64,000 nt of DNA from Bacteroidota bacterium (GCA_018266755.1 JAFDZW010000007.1:81870-145869); one strand, 5' to 3'. Shown: positions 42,343 to 52,506, counted from the stretch's first letter. Program-made: numbers and translations. The notes: generated by a model from the sequence alone, not told the origin.

Positions 42343-43943
42343 CGGTCCGTTCGTCGGCGGTATACGCGGTAATGCGTCGTGCTATCGAGCGGCTCGTAAT
42401 ACGTTTCGAGCACCGACCGTAGCGAGGGTATCTTCAACAGCGCGGCGTAGCTATCGTCACTGGTTCGAGTGATCAACGGCCGTGCATCGTTTTGTTCGCA
42501 AATAAACAGCATTGGCTTCTGTCGCTGCCATTGTGCGGCAAGCGTGTCGGTCCATTCGCTCGGAGTATGGCTCGTCATGAACATCGCGTTCACCAGCTCG
42601 AGCATTGGCGGTGTCTGGCCGAACTCAAGATATAATTGTGCGGCATTTCCCCAGACAAACAACTGACCGTCTTGTGCGAGCATCGGTTTATACGTTGCCG
42701 ACAGCCTACGCATTTCACCGACGTCATAGTTATATGTCCGTTCACGCTCAATCACCGCTTGTGTATCACCGCGCAATGCCGGAATCCCCCAACCGAATGT
42801 TTGGTCGATCACTCGGGGAAATGATGAATAAACGAAGGCGAGCAGCATTACGAACCCAAGACCCAGGCGGCCCATGAACCCTGTTCGGGCGGCTCTCGAT
42901 CGCACGTCGTCCCAACGATGGACGATTGAAGCAGCCACGACTGGAATAAACGCCCAGAACAGCCGAGTGAACTGATAATTGAATGCTTTCCGCTCGAACG
43001 CGACACTCGACAGCCCAACAACGATCCCGATCATGCAGAACAACAGAAGTCGGTCAATTGGGCGGGCCGCCGTACGATGCGTTCGCTCACGTATCCACTC
43101 GGTCACGAAGAGAATTGCCAGAAGGACAAAGGTGGGCGAAAGACTCGTGAGTACTTCGGACGGAAATGTATGATAATAGAATTCGACGAACGTCTTAATA
43201 CCGAACAGAGGATAATATGAAGCGTAACTACCGAGCCACCGAATACTCATCACCAGGTTATCGAGTGCACCCAGGCGTGCCAGTACAAATGCCGTCACTG
43301 CAAGAAGCGCACCGAAGATCGCAACCGTCCAGGCAACAAACACACTCTTTTGGCGTGGGTTCGATGCCCGGGTGATGAAGAGATAGACCAGGACTGCCCC
43401 AAACACGATAACAAGTGTTATCTTCAGCATTATCAGGGCCCACAATGAGATTGCCGCTATTGCCGCTGGCATCCAGATGCGTTGTTCGTTAGTACGATCG
43501 AGCGAAAGAACCGCACTCATCAAGAGCAGTTGCGGAAGCAGCGCATACGATTCCGGTTCCATCGTCATCCAGAATCCGCTGCCGACGTAACTGACTGCAT
43601 AGAGCAGAACGGAAACAGTTGCCAGTCGTTCATCGCCACCCTCTCGACGAAGGATGCGGTAGAACACAATCAGCGAAATACCATGATATATGATGTCAAG
43701 TAACCGAGGCGACCATTCATGTCTGCCAAAGAGGATTGTCGAAAGACCATACACATAAAAAATTAGCGGCTGCTTCAACTCGAGAAAATCCCGAAACGGT
43801 ATGGCCCCATGTAATCCCACTGCGGCACCGCCCGCCTCGAAGATCGCCTGATCGAAGCCAAGCGGAAAGCTCAGCATCGACACAAGCAGAAGGGCGACGA
43901 ACGTCCATACGCCGACCCACATCGTACGTGTGACCGTTGTCAC
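42339..43943 (-). CDS. GT-C (ArnT/GT39-like) membrane glycosyltransferase
   Basis: This 534-aa polytopic protein has an acidic pair in the first periplasmic loop (GFDQAIFEAGGAAV then IPFRDFLELKQPL), as in GT39/GT83 enzymes that use polyprenol-phosphate sugars. It carries about 11 helices and a C-terminal periplasmic part (ARPLITRTSDDSYAAL). The start is a GTG at 43941-43943, preceded by AGGAGG at the right spacing and overlapping the upstream stop codon in GTGA; the longer in-frame extension is rejected. It would use the polyprenol-sugar made by the enzyme at 32684. Confidence 0.82.
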   Translation of the reverse strand: MTTVTRTMWVGVWTFVALLLVSMLSFPLGFDQAIFEAGGAAVGLHGAIPFRDFLELKQPLIFYVYGLSTILFGRHEWSPRLLDIIYHGISLIVFYRILRREGGDERLATVSVLLYAVSYVGSGFWMTMEPESYALLPQLLLMSAVLSLDRTNEQRIWMPAAIAAISLWALIMLKITLVIVFGAVLVYLFITRASNPRQKSVFVAWTVAIFGALLAVTAFVLARLGALDNLVMSIRWLGSYASYYPLFGIKTFVEFYYHTFPSEVLTSLSPTFVLLAILFVTEWIRERTHRTAARPIDRLLLFCMIGIVVGLSSVAFERKAFNYQFTRLFWAFIPVVAASIVHRWDDVRSRAARTGFMGRLGLGFVMLLAFVYSSFPRVIDQTFGWGIPALRGDTQAVIERERTYNYDVGEMRRLSATYKPMLAQDGQLFVWGNAAQLYLEFGQTPPMLELVNAMFMTSHTPSEWTDTLAAQWQRQKPMLFICEQNDARPLITRTSDDSYAALLKIPSLRSVLETYYEPLDSTTHYRVYRRRTDR

Positions 43944-45292
43944 GACACGCCTCCTGCCACACGCTCCGCAGACCGAAACCACTTCATCCGTTCTATCGCA
44001 ACGGAGGCACAAGGCAGCAGGAGGAGCACAAGAAAGATCTGATACCGTGGCAACGTGTAAGTCATCACGGTCAATGCTGCATAATAAAGCCCGATGATCG
44101 TCGGAATCAATGCTTCACTTCGCCGACTCCGATCTCGGAGCATCTGCCACAAACCGAACACAATCATACCGGTCACTGGTATTGTCAGTATGATATAGAG
44201 CGGAGAGCGGGCTCCGCGATCCGAGAGATCTACAGTAAAGAAAAACAGTAACTTTTTTAGCCCAAGACGCACAAATGCAGCGGGAGAGGAAAATATGAAG
44301 TGCTTTGCTTCCGCCATGAACATATCGTTCACCGCCGGTTCGAAGTGCCGGTCATAAGGAATCGAATCCATGTGCCGAACGAGATCCGGAAACTCTCGTG
44401 GATTGACCCAATCGTAGGTTGGCTGAAGAAACGATGCATTAGAGACAACGATATTATTCCCTCGCCAAATCTCAAACCACGGATGACTAACAGTCGGGAC
44501 GATCCGATCGAACAGCCGATAATTTCGAATCGTCCATGGCATCATGACCGCCATCATCGGAATAAGTACCGATGCGAGCGCAGCGATTCGATGGCTGCGC
44601 ACCCACGCCGCACTCGATACGAATACCACCACAACAACAAGCATAATGCCAAGCAGCATGAATTCACTGCGGATCGTTGTCAACAGACCCGACCACAATC
44701 CGAGACTAATTAGTATTCCGAACGATCCAAAACGAATCGCCCGAAACGAGAAATAGAGTACAGCGAGGGCGATGAGTTGATACACGACCGAACCCGAAAA
44801 CGTCGTTACGGCGATTGCTGCGGGAATATAACACGCACCGATCAGTGCGACAACCCTCGATGTAGCATCTGTAGAGAGCAATCGTGACGTCTTATACAAC
44901 AATGGAATTGCCAGCGCACCGATAATAGCCTGGAGGATCATCAGGATCATGACCGCAGTCGGCCGTTCACCGAAAAGTAGATAGACCGAGTAGATAATGT
45001 ACGGATTGAGCGGAGGAATAAATGCCCCCTCATGATCGATCGGGACGCTCAGCACAGCGATACGACTACTATCAAGCGGTTCGTATGGCCAATGCATTGT
45101 GAAGCCATTCCCTATCGCAAGATTATGGGCAATCTCACCGTGCTCATACATCTTCGGATGTTGTGCATCGCCGATCACGAACACCATCACGAGACGGATG
45201 CCGAGTGCAATTGCGAATATCCAGCTGATAAAACGCGAACTCTCGCTCGCGAAAAACCAACCGAGACTCCGCGTGACTCGCGATGGGTTCAT
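43940..45292 (-). CDS. Second GT-C-type (ArnT/GT39-like) membrane glycosyltransferase
   Basis: This 450-aa protein has about 10 helices and a long periplasmic loop (residues about 290-340: WFEIWRGNNIVVSNASFLQP, then DSIPYDRHFEP). The N-terminal GIRLVMVFVIG...EIAHNLAIGNGF layout with a DPE-like region at ALIDPLNP is typical of PMT/ArnT-type enzymes. It shares its operon with a similar gene directly downstream, suggesting two successive periplasmic sugar additions. The specific sugar is unknown. Confidence 0.78.
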   Translation of the reverse strand: MNPSRVTRSLGWFFASESSRFISWIFAIALGIRLVMVFVIGDAQHPKMYEHGEIAHNLAIGNGFTMHWPYEPLDSSRIAVLSVPIDHEGAFIPPLNPYIIYSVYLLFGERPTAVMILMILQAIIGALAIPLLYKTSRLLSTDATSRVVALIGACYIPAAIAVTTFSGSVVYQLIALAVLYFSFRAIRFGSFGILISLGLWSGLLTTIRSEFMLLGIMLVVVVVFVSSAAWVRSHRIAALASVLIPMMAVMMPWTIRNYRLFDRIVPTVSHPWFEIWRGNNIVVSNASFLQPTYDWVNPREFPDLVRHMDSIPYDRHFEPAVNDMFMAEAKHFIFSSPAAFVRLGLKKLLFFFTVDLSDRGARSPLYIILTIPVTGMIVFGLWQMLRDRSRRSEALIPTIIGLYYAALTVMTYTLPRYQIFLVLLLLPCASVAIERMKWFRSAERVAGGVS

Positions 45293-45297
45293 ACAAT

Positions 45298-46497
45298 TCA
45301 GACTCCGAGCAATGACCGGTCGCGACGGAATTGTTCACCCGCTGCGCGAATCCGAGCCGATGCGATCACGCCCAATGACATGAGAGCAGCCGTACCGAGC
45401 AGTGAAATGAGCAAGATGATCGACCGTTTCGGTCTGCTCTTCTTAATAGGCGGTATTGCCCTATCGAGCGTAAGATAAAGCAGCGTCTGCTTGTTCTCGT
45501 CCATTTTCGCCTGTTCGTACGATGGGAGCAGAAATGCTTTGAGCTTGGACTGGATCTCGACCTCGCGAGTCAAACGGAGATAGTCGAGTGCGACATCCGG
45601 CATAACGTCGGTCGGGACAAAGTAACTCTTCGCTTCTTTATCCATGCCGGTCTTCAGATCGTCGAGCTTCGAGCGAAGTTCTCCGAGCTGGGTTCGCAGT
45701 GCATTGGCTTCCGGCGACTCAGAACCATAGATCTGTTCGGCATTTGCAAGCTGGATCTCCGCCATATAGCGTTGCTGCTCGAGCGTACCGAGAACGGTAA
45801 GCTGAGCTTGGGCTTGCGACTTGAGCTCGTAGACTCCGTATTTGCGTTGGTAGGCACCGAGAGCCGCATCGGCCGAGTCGAGGTCTGCAAGCAGTTTGTT
45901 GTACCGGCGTTCGATATATGTGCGATTGAACTTTGCTTCTTCGATCGCCAGATTTGAGTTCACATCATTGAGAAGATCGACGAGCCGGTTGGCCACCATT
46001 GCCGAACGCTTCGGGTCGGTATCCTCGAACGACACCGAAATATTGCCCTCTTCAAGCACATCGACGGACTCATGTTCACCAAATTCCTTCCGCGCGTCTT
46101 CGATAGTCTTCGATTCGTAAACCTTCATCAGGTCGAACTCCTTGATGAGTTTTTCTTGCACCGTGCGGCTCGTTGCGATCGCGAGCGGACTGTATGTATT
46201 GTCGGCTTTGCCCTTTCCTGCAAGCGGGGTGAGCCCGAGATCTTTAATTGTGCTGGAAAGACCGGAAGTGAGGTTATCCAGCAGCCCGCCCGGTTTGCGC
46301 GCCGGGACGACATTTGCTTCGGCCTTGTACCATATCTTTGCAAATACAAAGAGATACACGGCTGTCGCCGCCGTTACGACCAGCGTTGTAACGATGATCA
46401 GTGTCTTATGACGCAACAATAACGCGATCGACTCGACCCACGCTTTGCGTGCGGGTTCTATCGAGGTCGATCCGTGATGTTCGAATTGGTCAGTCAT
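45298..46497 (-). CDS. wzz: Wzz/GumC-type polysaccharide chain-length regulator
   Basis: This 399-aa protein has two helices (LIIVTTLVVTAATAVYLF near 35 and SIILLISLLGTAALMSLG near 370) around a long periplasmic coiled-coil domain rich in QLGELRSKLDDLKTGMDK-type heptads, and a PPIKKSRPKR proline-rich stretch before the second helix. It sets chain length by controlling Wzy. No cytoplasmic tyrosine-kinase domain is fused, so a separate BY-kinase, if any, is elsewhere. It lies between the GT-C and wzi genes. Confidence 0.9.
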   Translation of the reverse strand: MTDQFEHHGSTSIEPARKAWVESIALLLRHKTLIIVTTLVVTAATAVYLFVFAKIWYKAEANVVPARKPGGLLDNLTSGLSSTIKDLGLTPLAGKGKADNTYSPLAIATSRTVQEKLIKEFDLMKVYESKTIEDARKEFGEHESVDVLEEGNISVSFEDTDPKRSAMVANRLVDLLNDVNSNLAIEEAKFNRTYIERRYNKLLADLDSADAALGAYQRKYGVYELKSQAQAQLTVLGTLEQQRYMAEIQLANAEQIYGSESPEANALRTQLGELRSKLDDLKTGMDKEAKSYFVPTDVMPDVALDYLRLTREVEIQSKLKAFLLPSYEQAKMDENKQTLLYLTLDRAIPPIKKSRPKRSIILLISLLGTAALMSLGVIASARIRAAGEQFRRDRSLLGV

Positions 46498-46527
46498 GAG
46501 TCCTCCGAATAAAATTGTCCGTCATGC

Positions 46528-48246
46528 TTAAAACAATGCGCGTGCACCCAGCGAGATCTGTCCGTAGGGTTTTTCGAGCGGGTTTGCCGGCGTCCCCGCC
46601 GGATAATCCACCGAGCGATTCAGGACCGAGCCCACGAGCGAGATCCCACGCCAGAGTTCGTATCGTGCCGTCGCTTGCAACGTAAATGTATTCACGCGAC
46701 GGCCGTTCAAGATCGAATACTTACGTGCGCCGTCGGCATCCGACTTGATTGAAAGTTCATAATCACCACCGGCATTATACACAAGCACTCCGGTGCTGTC
46801 GTAGATGTTCTCACCATGTGCCACATACAGCATGGTTGCTTCGAGTGCGAGCTTTTCACTCGGTGCCCAGCGCAGCATGCCCCACCAACTGATCGAGTTC
46901 GGGCCGATCGCTGCGCCGATGACTTGCCCACTCGTCGTGAACGCGTTCTGTGTGTTGAAGTGCGTATACGTGTACGGCTCGACACGTGTATGTTCGAGTG
47001 CGACATCGACATCGCGAAGCCCGAACGGTGCCGCCCACATTGCGCCGATCTGCCATGCAAACTTATTACTCCAGAACCCTGTCCCGATCTTGCTTGCGAC
47101 GATATCGTCGAGCAATCCCTGTCCGCGAAGTTCGACACCGTCGGTCACGCGCCACCGAGCATGCATCCCGAGCAAGCCGTTATCGCGGTCGTTGAGCGAT
47201 GCCTCGACCGTCTTGAGAAATGTGAACGGGTTGATATACGCAAGATCGAATCTTCGCGAGAAGATTACCATATCCGTAAAACCGATCTCAACTCTGTGAC
47301 CGATCTGAAACGTCAGGTCGTGGATGGTAAGGTATTTGGGATCGATGTACGCCCCGGCACCCGTAGCGTAATAGACGGAATCCGGCGGAACGCTCCAACG
47401 TGCTTCGCCAAGGAGCGATGCAACGGTCGCCGTGTAACGAACCGCACCATAATGAGCACCGATACTTACAAAATCCGGCATCTGGATATCCGGCGACACG
47501 ATCACATTATTCCCCTGATAGCTGCCGCCGAAGGCGATCGGCTCACGCGCGATCTTTGCCGTAAACCAGTCGTATGTATACGACAGCTCGCCGGTCGTGT
47601 TGTCGAAGAACGTGTGTGTGTAGTACGCGAAATTCTTATTCCGTGCGATCGACGGATCCTCGGCCGTGACGGTCGAATCGCCGAACGTCTGACCGTTGGT
47701 GGTCTCCATATAGTAACCGACGTGACCGCCAAGCGTCCCACTGAACCGCCCGCCGATCACGCCAAGCTCGGCGCGGCCCGTTTCCGGTTTCGTGCGGTTG
47801 CGCACCTCGAGCGTGGCGATGCCGTGTACTTGCAGGTCGCTCATCGTCGAATCGTCACGCCAGCGATAAAGGTATTTATCGTCATCGGTCGGGATGCCAG
47901 CAAAAAGCAAATCGTCCGCACTATCGGCAGCAAAGAGCGTGACTGCCCGATACGGCTCTCGTGCATACGTCCGGAGATATTTCTGTAACTGAGCGTTCTC
48001 CGACACCGAGAGTTCTTGCACGGGTACGGCTTGAAGAAATCGCACCACATCGTGTTCGCTCATCGGCAGCACCGCCTCGCTGAAATCATCGATGAGTCCG
48101 CGCACGCTCAGATGGCGCAGAAAGTCGTACACATCTTCACCGATCGCGACCTCTGCGACACCCCGATGTGGTCCGGTCTGCACACGCTGCGCCTGAACAA
48201 GCGAAACGCTACAGGCGAGTATGACGATCGCAACGAGTATTCGCAT
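46528..48246 (-). CDS. wzi: Wzi-family capsule assembly outer-membrane protein
   Basis: This 572-aa outer-membrane protein has a signal peptide (LVAIVILACSVSLVQAQ), an N-terminal helical segment (YDFLRHLSVRGLIDDFSEAV) and a large beta-barrel of alternating aromatic strands, ending SLGARALF with a terminal Phe. Wzi-type barrels help attach capsule polysaccharide to the cell surface. It lies between wzz and the export gene. The lectin role is inferred from the family. Confidence 0.85.
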   Translation of the reverse strand: MRILVAIVILACSVSLVQAQRVQTGPHRGVAEVAIGEDVYDFLRHLSVRGLIDDFSEAVLPMSEHDVVRFLQAVPVQELSVSENAQLQKYLRTYAREPYRAVTLFAADSADDLLFAGIPTDDDKYLYRWRDDSTMSDLQVHGIATLEVRNRTKPETGRAELGVIGGRFSGTLGGHVGYYMETTNGQTFGDSTVTAEDPSIARNKNFAYYTHTFFDNTTGELSYTYDWFTAKIAREPIAFGGSYQGNNVIVSPDIQMPDFVSIGAHYGAVRYTATVASLLGEARWSVPPDSVYYATGAGAYIDPKYLTIHDLTFQIGHRVEIGFTDMVIFSRRFDLAYINPFTFLKTVEASLNDRDNGLLGMHARWRVTDGVELRGQGLLDDIVASKIGTGFWSNKFAWQIGAMWAAPFGLRDVDVALEHTRVEPYTYTHFNTQNAFTTSGQVIGAAIGPNSISWWGMLRWAPSEKLALEATMLYVAHGENIYDSTGVLVYNAGGDYELSIKSDADGARKYSILNGRRVNTFTLQATARYELWRGISLVGSVLNRSVDYPAGTPANPLEKPYGQISLGARALF

Positions 48247-48256
48247 GTATCGGTCG

Positions 48257-50020
48257 TTACTTCTTGAGTACGAGCACGAGTGAGATGATACCAGTCACTG
48301 CATAGACGACCGTGCTGACGATGCCGACGATCGTTTGCGTCTTTTGCAGATCGTATCCGGATGGATAGAGATGCTCCTGCGGAACATAGATCTCATCGCC
48401 AGGATCGACGGTTGTTTCCTTGGGTTTGAGCCACTGACGCGTACGTGCTTTAATCACGCGGGTCCCGTCGGGCACGCTCCCTTCGGCATACCCACCGGCA
48501 AGATTCACATAGTCATTGACCGATGCTCCCGGATGATACGGAATGTACCCGGTGCTGCCGACGTATCCCCAGACGTACACCGAGTTCGGCGTTACCGGGA
48601 TCGAGATCACATCGCCGTCACGAAGTGTAATATCCGCATTGGCATCGCCCTTCTCGAACAATCGTACCATATCCACCGCGACATAGGGGTTGCGTACCTG
48701 CGTCAGGAAATGGAAGTTCGCGGTATCTTCGACCGTAAGATTCGCAAGCCGCCCGACGAGCTTCGCTTCGTCCTCGGCAGTAATGTCCTTGTTATCGATA
48801 TCGATCTTCTTACGGGTCACCGAGCCGCCTGCCAGAAACGCATTCGGCGTAAAGCCGCCGGCCAATCGGATCACATCCGACAACTTCGTCCCGGTCCGCA
48901 TGATCGGATATACACCGGGGTAACGAACTTCTCCTTTGACAATGACTCGCGAAAGCTCGCGTTGATCGGGTGTATTGCGCACGAACACACGGTCACCTGC
49001 CTGCAATTCGATATCGGTCGCTGTGCCGTTTTTGATCGACTCGCAGTTCACAGTCGTCGTCGTCGAGCTTATCCCGTCGGTATTCATGCGAACGAGTTCG
49101 ACACGCGTCAGATCTGCGCCGTCGGTGGGGCCGTAACATGCTCTGACCATTGCCCAAAGCGAATCGCCGTTTACAAATTCGTAGTCGCCCGGCGCCTTTA
49201 CCGATCCATAGACTCCGATCTGACCTTCGAGCGTCTTCTTATACGGCACGTAGATGACATCGCCTTCGCGAAGCAACGGACAAAACCGGGAGTCATGTGT
49301 CGCATTGAAACGAATGAGATCGACACGTTCGCTCGTGCCGTCGGAATGTGTGACAACGATATTGCGGAGGCTGGCTGTTTTATCGTTTGCATCCCCGAGG
49401 TATGGCTTCAAGCGGTCTTCTTCGCGCTTGCGTTTTTGTTGTTCGAGCTGAAACGCCTGGTCGCCGATGACGGTGGCACGCTCGACCGGTTTGTTCGCAA
49501 CTGCGACCGCGACCGAGGCACGAGTACCACCATTGTAGGTATAGACTCCTGGAGTCTCGACCTGCCCAAACACACTGACGATTACGCGTCGCGGTTGCGT
49601 GAGTGTCAATGAGAAGATCGGGTTATCACCGCTCGCACGCCTGAAATCTTTTTCCACTTTCACGCGCACTTCGTCTTTGATCTGCGCAAGTGTCTTGCCC
49701 TTGGTATCGAATGCTCCGATACGAGGAATCGCCAACACCTGGTCGGCCGAGACCATCAGTTGCTGGGCATCGTTGCTCGTCCAGGAGCGATACATCAGTA
49801 TGTCACCTGGACCCATGTGATATTCGGACGGATCGACAGCGCCGTCGAAGACGAGCGCATCAGGCTGGAGTGTCGGTGACGTTTTGTCCGGCAAAGATGC
49901 CGTGAGTGTCGGCACCGGTGAGTTCGTACCGCCGCCGCCTGCCGGAGCCGTGAACTGCGCGCGCGATGCCGCAGCCCAGAGCAGCACGACGACTAAAATG
50001 GAAATTCGTTGCTTCATCAT
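48257..50020 (-). CDS. wza: Wza-like SLBB-domain polysaccharide export protein
   Basis: This 587-aa protein has a signal peptide (MKQRISILVVVLLWAAASRAQ). A Poly_export domain (DPSEYHMGPGDILMYRSWTS near residue 65) and four or five SLBB domains (RVIVSVFGQVETPGVYTYNG, QIGVYGSVKAPGDYEF, VIVKGEVRYPGVYPI, VYVWGYVGSTGYIPYHPGAS) follow, then a short hydrophobic C-terminal helix (IVGIVSTVVYAVTGIISLVL). It forms the periplasm-outer-membrane exit channel for the polymer. The number of SLBB modules exceeds that of E. coli Wza. Confidence 0.9.
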   Translation of the reverse strand: MMKQRISILVVVLLWAAASRAQFTAPAGGGGTNSPVPTLTASLPDKTSPTLQPDALVFDGAVDPSEYHMGPGDILMYRSWTSNDAQQLMVSADQVLAIPRIGAFDTKGKTLAQIKDEVRVKVEKDFRRASGDNPIFSLTLTQPRRVIVSVFGQVETPGVYTYNGGTRASVAVAVANKPVERATVIGDQAFQLEQQKRKREEDRLKPYLGDANDKTASLRNIVVTHSDGTSERVDLIRFNATHDSRFCPLLREGDVIYVPYKKTLEGQIGVYGSVKAPGDYEFVNGDSLWAMVRACYGPTDGADLTRVELVRMNTDGISSTTTTVNCESIKNGTATDIELQAGDRVFVRNTPDQRELSRVIVKGEVRYPGVYPIMRTGTKLSDVIRLAGGFTPNAFLAGGSVTRKKIDIDNKDITAEDEAKLVGRLANLTVEDTANFHFLTQVRNPYVAVDMVRLFEKGDANADITLRDGDVISIPVTPNSVYVWGYVGSTGYIPYHPGASVNDYVNLAGGYAEGSVPDGTRVIKARTRQWLKPKETTVDPGDEIYVPQEHLYPSGYDLQKTQTIVGIVSTVVYAVTGIISLVLVLKK

Positions 50021-50021
50021 A

Positions 50022-51143
50022 TCAAACGATCTTCTCCTTCAAGACTGCGAGGATGCGCTCGCTTGCACGACCATCCCAATGTTCGGGTACACGTGCGTTC
50101 TTCCATTGCCCCAGCATCGCTTTCTGCGTGAGTTCGAGAATGCGAGTGATATCGAGGCCAACAAGTTCGTTCGTACCGACCTCGATCGTGCACGGACGCT
50201 CGGTGTTCTCTCGCGCGGTGATGCACGGCACGCCCAGTGCCGTCGTCTCTTCCTGCACACCGCCAGAATCGGTGACGACAACGGCAGCGGCATCCTGCAA
50301 CGCAAGAAAATCAAGATAGCCGAGCGGTTCGATGAGTTCGAGTGCCGTGTTCGCGGCAACGCGCGCAGCGAGTCCGAATTCTTCGAATCGTTTACGCGTG
50401 CGCGGATGTACCGGAAATACGATCTTCGTCGTAAGCAGCGACATCTTCTCGAAGAGATCGACGAGCAGCGTCAGGTTCGCTTTGTCATCCACGTTGCTCG
50501 GCCGGTGCAGGGTCACGAGCGCGAACTGCTTCGACGCAATACCGAAGCGCGATGCTAGCGAAGCGAATTTCCTCTGCGCAGCGTCACGATACTTCACCAC
50601 CGAGTCGATCATCGTGTTTCCAACGTAGAACACTCGCGACTTATCGATGCCCTCGTGCTCGAGATTCTTGAGCCCACTCGGTTCTGTCACAAAACACAGA
50701 TCGGAAAACTCATCGGCGACGATGCGGTTGATCTCCTCAGGCATGCCGCGATCGAACGAGCGCAGCCCGCTTTCAATGTGCCCGAGCTTCACGCCTGCTT
50801 TCGCTGCGACGATGGCAGCCGCGAGTGTCGAGTTCACATCGCCGGCTACGAGCAACAAGTCAGGTTTCTCGTCGCGGATGAGCGCTTCCATCTCGATCAT
50901 GACTTTCGCCGTCTGTTCGGCATGCGAGCCGCTGCCGACACCGAGGAACACCTCAGGCTTCGGCATATCGAGATCGGCGAAGAATACGTCCGACATGTTC
51001 GCATCGTAGTGCTGGCCCGTGTGCACGAGCAGCGTTTCGAAACGGTCGTTCGCCTGCGCGCGAAGCACTGCGAGCACGGGCGCGACTTTCATGAAATTCG
51101 GCCGCGCTCCGACGACGAGAATGATCTTCTTCTTGGTAGTCAC
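50022..51143 (-). CDS. wecB: UDP-N-acetylglucosamine 2-epimerase (non-hydrolysing)
   Basis: This 373-aa enzyme converts UDP-GlcNAc to UDP-ManNAc. Signatures are VVGARPNFMKVAPVL at the N-terminus, LVHTGQHYDANMSD, LVAGDVNSTLAA, HIESGLRSFDRGMPEEINR and VTDSGGVQEETTALGVPCI with HPRTRKR (nucleotide and catalytic residues). It supplies the ManNAc donor for the cluster. It sits 7 bp downstream of the dehydrogenase gene and one base before the export gene. Confidence 0.95.
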   Translation of the reverse strand: MTTKKKIILVVGARPNFMKVAPVLAVLRAQANDRFETLLVHTGQHYDANMSDVFFADLDMPKPEVFLGVGSGSHAEQTAKVMIEMEALIRDEKPDLLLVAGDVNSTLAAAIVAAKAGVKLGHIESGLRSFDRGMPEEINRIVADEFSDLCFVTEPSGLKNLEHEGIDKSRVFYVGNTMIDSVVKYRDAAQRKFASLASRFGIASKQFALVTLHRPSNVDDKANLTLLVDLFEKMSLLTTKIVFPVHPRTRKRFEEFGLAARVAANTALELIEPLGYLDFLALQDAAAVVVTDSGGVQEETTALGVPCITARENTERPCTIEVGTNELVGLDITRILELTQKAMLGQWKNARVPEHWDGRASERILAVLKEKIV

Positions 51144-51150
51144 GCGCGGA

Positions 51151-52506
51151 TTACTTGGTCATTCCGGAGCCGAGCAGCACGATCTTTTCGCGAAGCTTGG
51201 GGTCGGTGATCTTCTTCGTCGCATTGCGCGTATCGATCACGAGCGAGGCGTTCTTCACAATCGCTTCATAATCGTACTGCGTATGATCGGTCGTGATGAG
51301 CACGATATCAAAGTTCTTGATGGACTTGTCGTCGAACGGCACGGACGCGAAGTCGGTACCCGCGACGTTGACCTTCGCGACGAACGGGTCGTTGACGGTG
51401 ATGTTCTTCAAGCCGTCGAGTAGCAAGAGCTCGATCACTTTGAGCGCCGGTGAGTGGCGCGTATCATCAACATCCTTCTTGAATGCCACGCCGAGCACGA
51501 GCACGTTCACATCGGTGATGCTCTTCGGCAGGTGCGCCACTTCATGGATCACCATGTCGCGCACGTAGAACGGCATCGACTCGTTCGTCTCGGCCGCAAG
51601 TGTGATAAAATTCGTTTCGAAATCGTAGGCGCGGGCGTACCACGACAGATAATATGGGTCGATGAGGATGCAATGCCCGCCGATCCCCGGACCCGGGAAG
51701 AACGGCATGAAGCCGAACGGCTTGGTGGCAGCGGCCTCGACGACCTCCCACATATTGATGCCGCCCATGCGGTCGCAGAGCTTCGCCAGCTCGTTGACGA
51801 GCGCTATATTCACCGAGCGGAAGATGTTCTCCAAGAGCTTCTCCATCTCGGCAACCTTGGGGCTCGAGACAGCGATCACCTTCGCGATGATCTGCTCGTT
51901 GGCAAGTACCGCAAGCTTCGTGCAATCGGCGCTGACGCCGCCGCAGACGATCGGCGTGTTGGCCGTATTAAACTTCTGATTACCCGGATCGATACGCTCG
52001 GGACTGAACGCAAGGAAGATCTCATCGCCGACCTTCTTCCCCGTTGCTTCCAGGATCGGCTGCACGAGGCCTTCGGTCGTGTTCGGGTAGGTGGTGGACT
52101 TCAGGATGATGAGCTGCCCCGCGCGAAGATTCGCGGCGATGGATTCGGCAGCGCTCTTGATGAACGAGACGTCGGGTTCTTTATTGTCGGTGAACGGGGT
52201 CGGGACGCAGATATAGATCACGTCGAGCTCGCCCGAACCATCGAAGTTCGCTTGCGCCGAGAACATGCCCGTCTTCACGACATCAGCAACGACGGCGTCG
52301 CTGATATCCTGAATGTAGTTCTTGCCTTGGGCGAGCGAATCCGTCTTGCGGCGGTCGAGGTCGATGCCGACGGTGCGGAAGCCTTTGGTGGCGAATTCCA
52401 CCCCGAGCGGAAGCCCGACGTACCCCAGACCGACAACGCCGATCCGGGCCGTTTTCGACCTCAGCTTCTCTTCAAGAGCCTGTGCGTACTTGTTCACAAA
52501 ATCCAA
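51151..52506 (-). CDS. UDP-N-acetyl-hexosamine 6-dehydrogenase (WecC/WbpA type)
   Basis: This 451-aa enzyme oxidises the 6-OH of a UDP-sugar to a uronic acid with two NAD+. Features are RIGVVGLGYVGLPLGVEFA (NAD fold), CVPTPFTDNKEPDVSF, FSPERIDPGNQ and the catalytic Cys in GPGIGGHCILIDPYYL, plus GVAFKKDVDDTRHSP. With the adjacent epimerase the product is probably UDP-ManNAcA or UDP-GlcNAcA. The first codon appears to be TTG (52504-52506); no Shine-Dalgarno is obvious, so a downstream GTG is an alternative. It is the first gene of the 22-kb polysaccharide operon. Confidence 0.9.
   Translation of the reverse strand: MDFVNKYAQALEEKLRSKTARIGVVGLGYVGLPLGVEFATKGFRTVGIDLDRRKTDSLAQGKNYIQDISDAVVADVVKTGMFSAQANFDGSGELDVIYICVPTPFTDNKEPDVSFIKSAAESIAANLRAGQLIILKSTTYPNTTEGLVQPILEATGKKVGDEIFLAFSPERIDPGNQKFNTANTPIVCGGVSADCTKLAVLANEQIIAKVIAVSSPKVAEMEKLLENIFRSVNIALVNELAKLCDRMGGINMWEVVEAAATKPFGFMPFFPGPGIGGHCILIDPYYLSWYARAYDFETNFITLAAETNESMPFYVRDMVIHEVAHLPKSITDVNVLVLGVAFKKDVDDTRHSPALKVIELLLLDGLKNITVNDPFVAKVNVAGTDFASVPFDDKSIKNFDIVLITTDHTQYDYEAIVKNASLVIDTRNATKKITDPKLREKIVLLGSGMTK

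Noticed and set aside
46816..47988. 390-codon plus-strand frame opposite wzi
   Set aside because: Antisense shadow of the Wzi barrel gene, with His/Arg/Cys-rich nonsense composition.
48335..49612. 425-codon plus-strand frame opposite the Wza-like gene
   Set aside because: It is the antisense shadow of a well supported SLBB-domain gene; high third-position GC leaves the opposite frame open.
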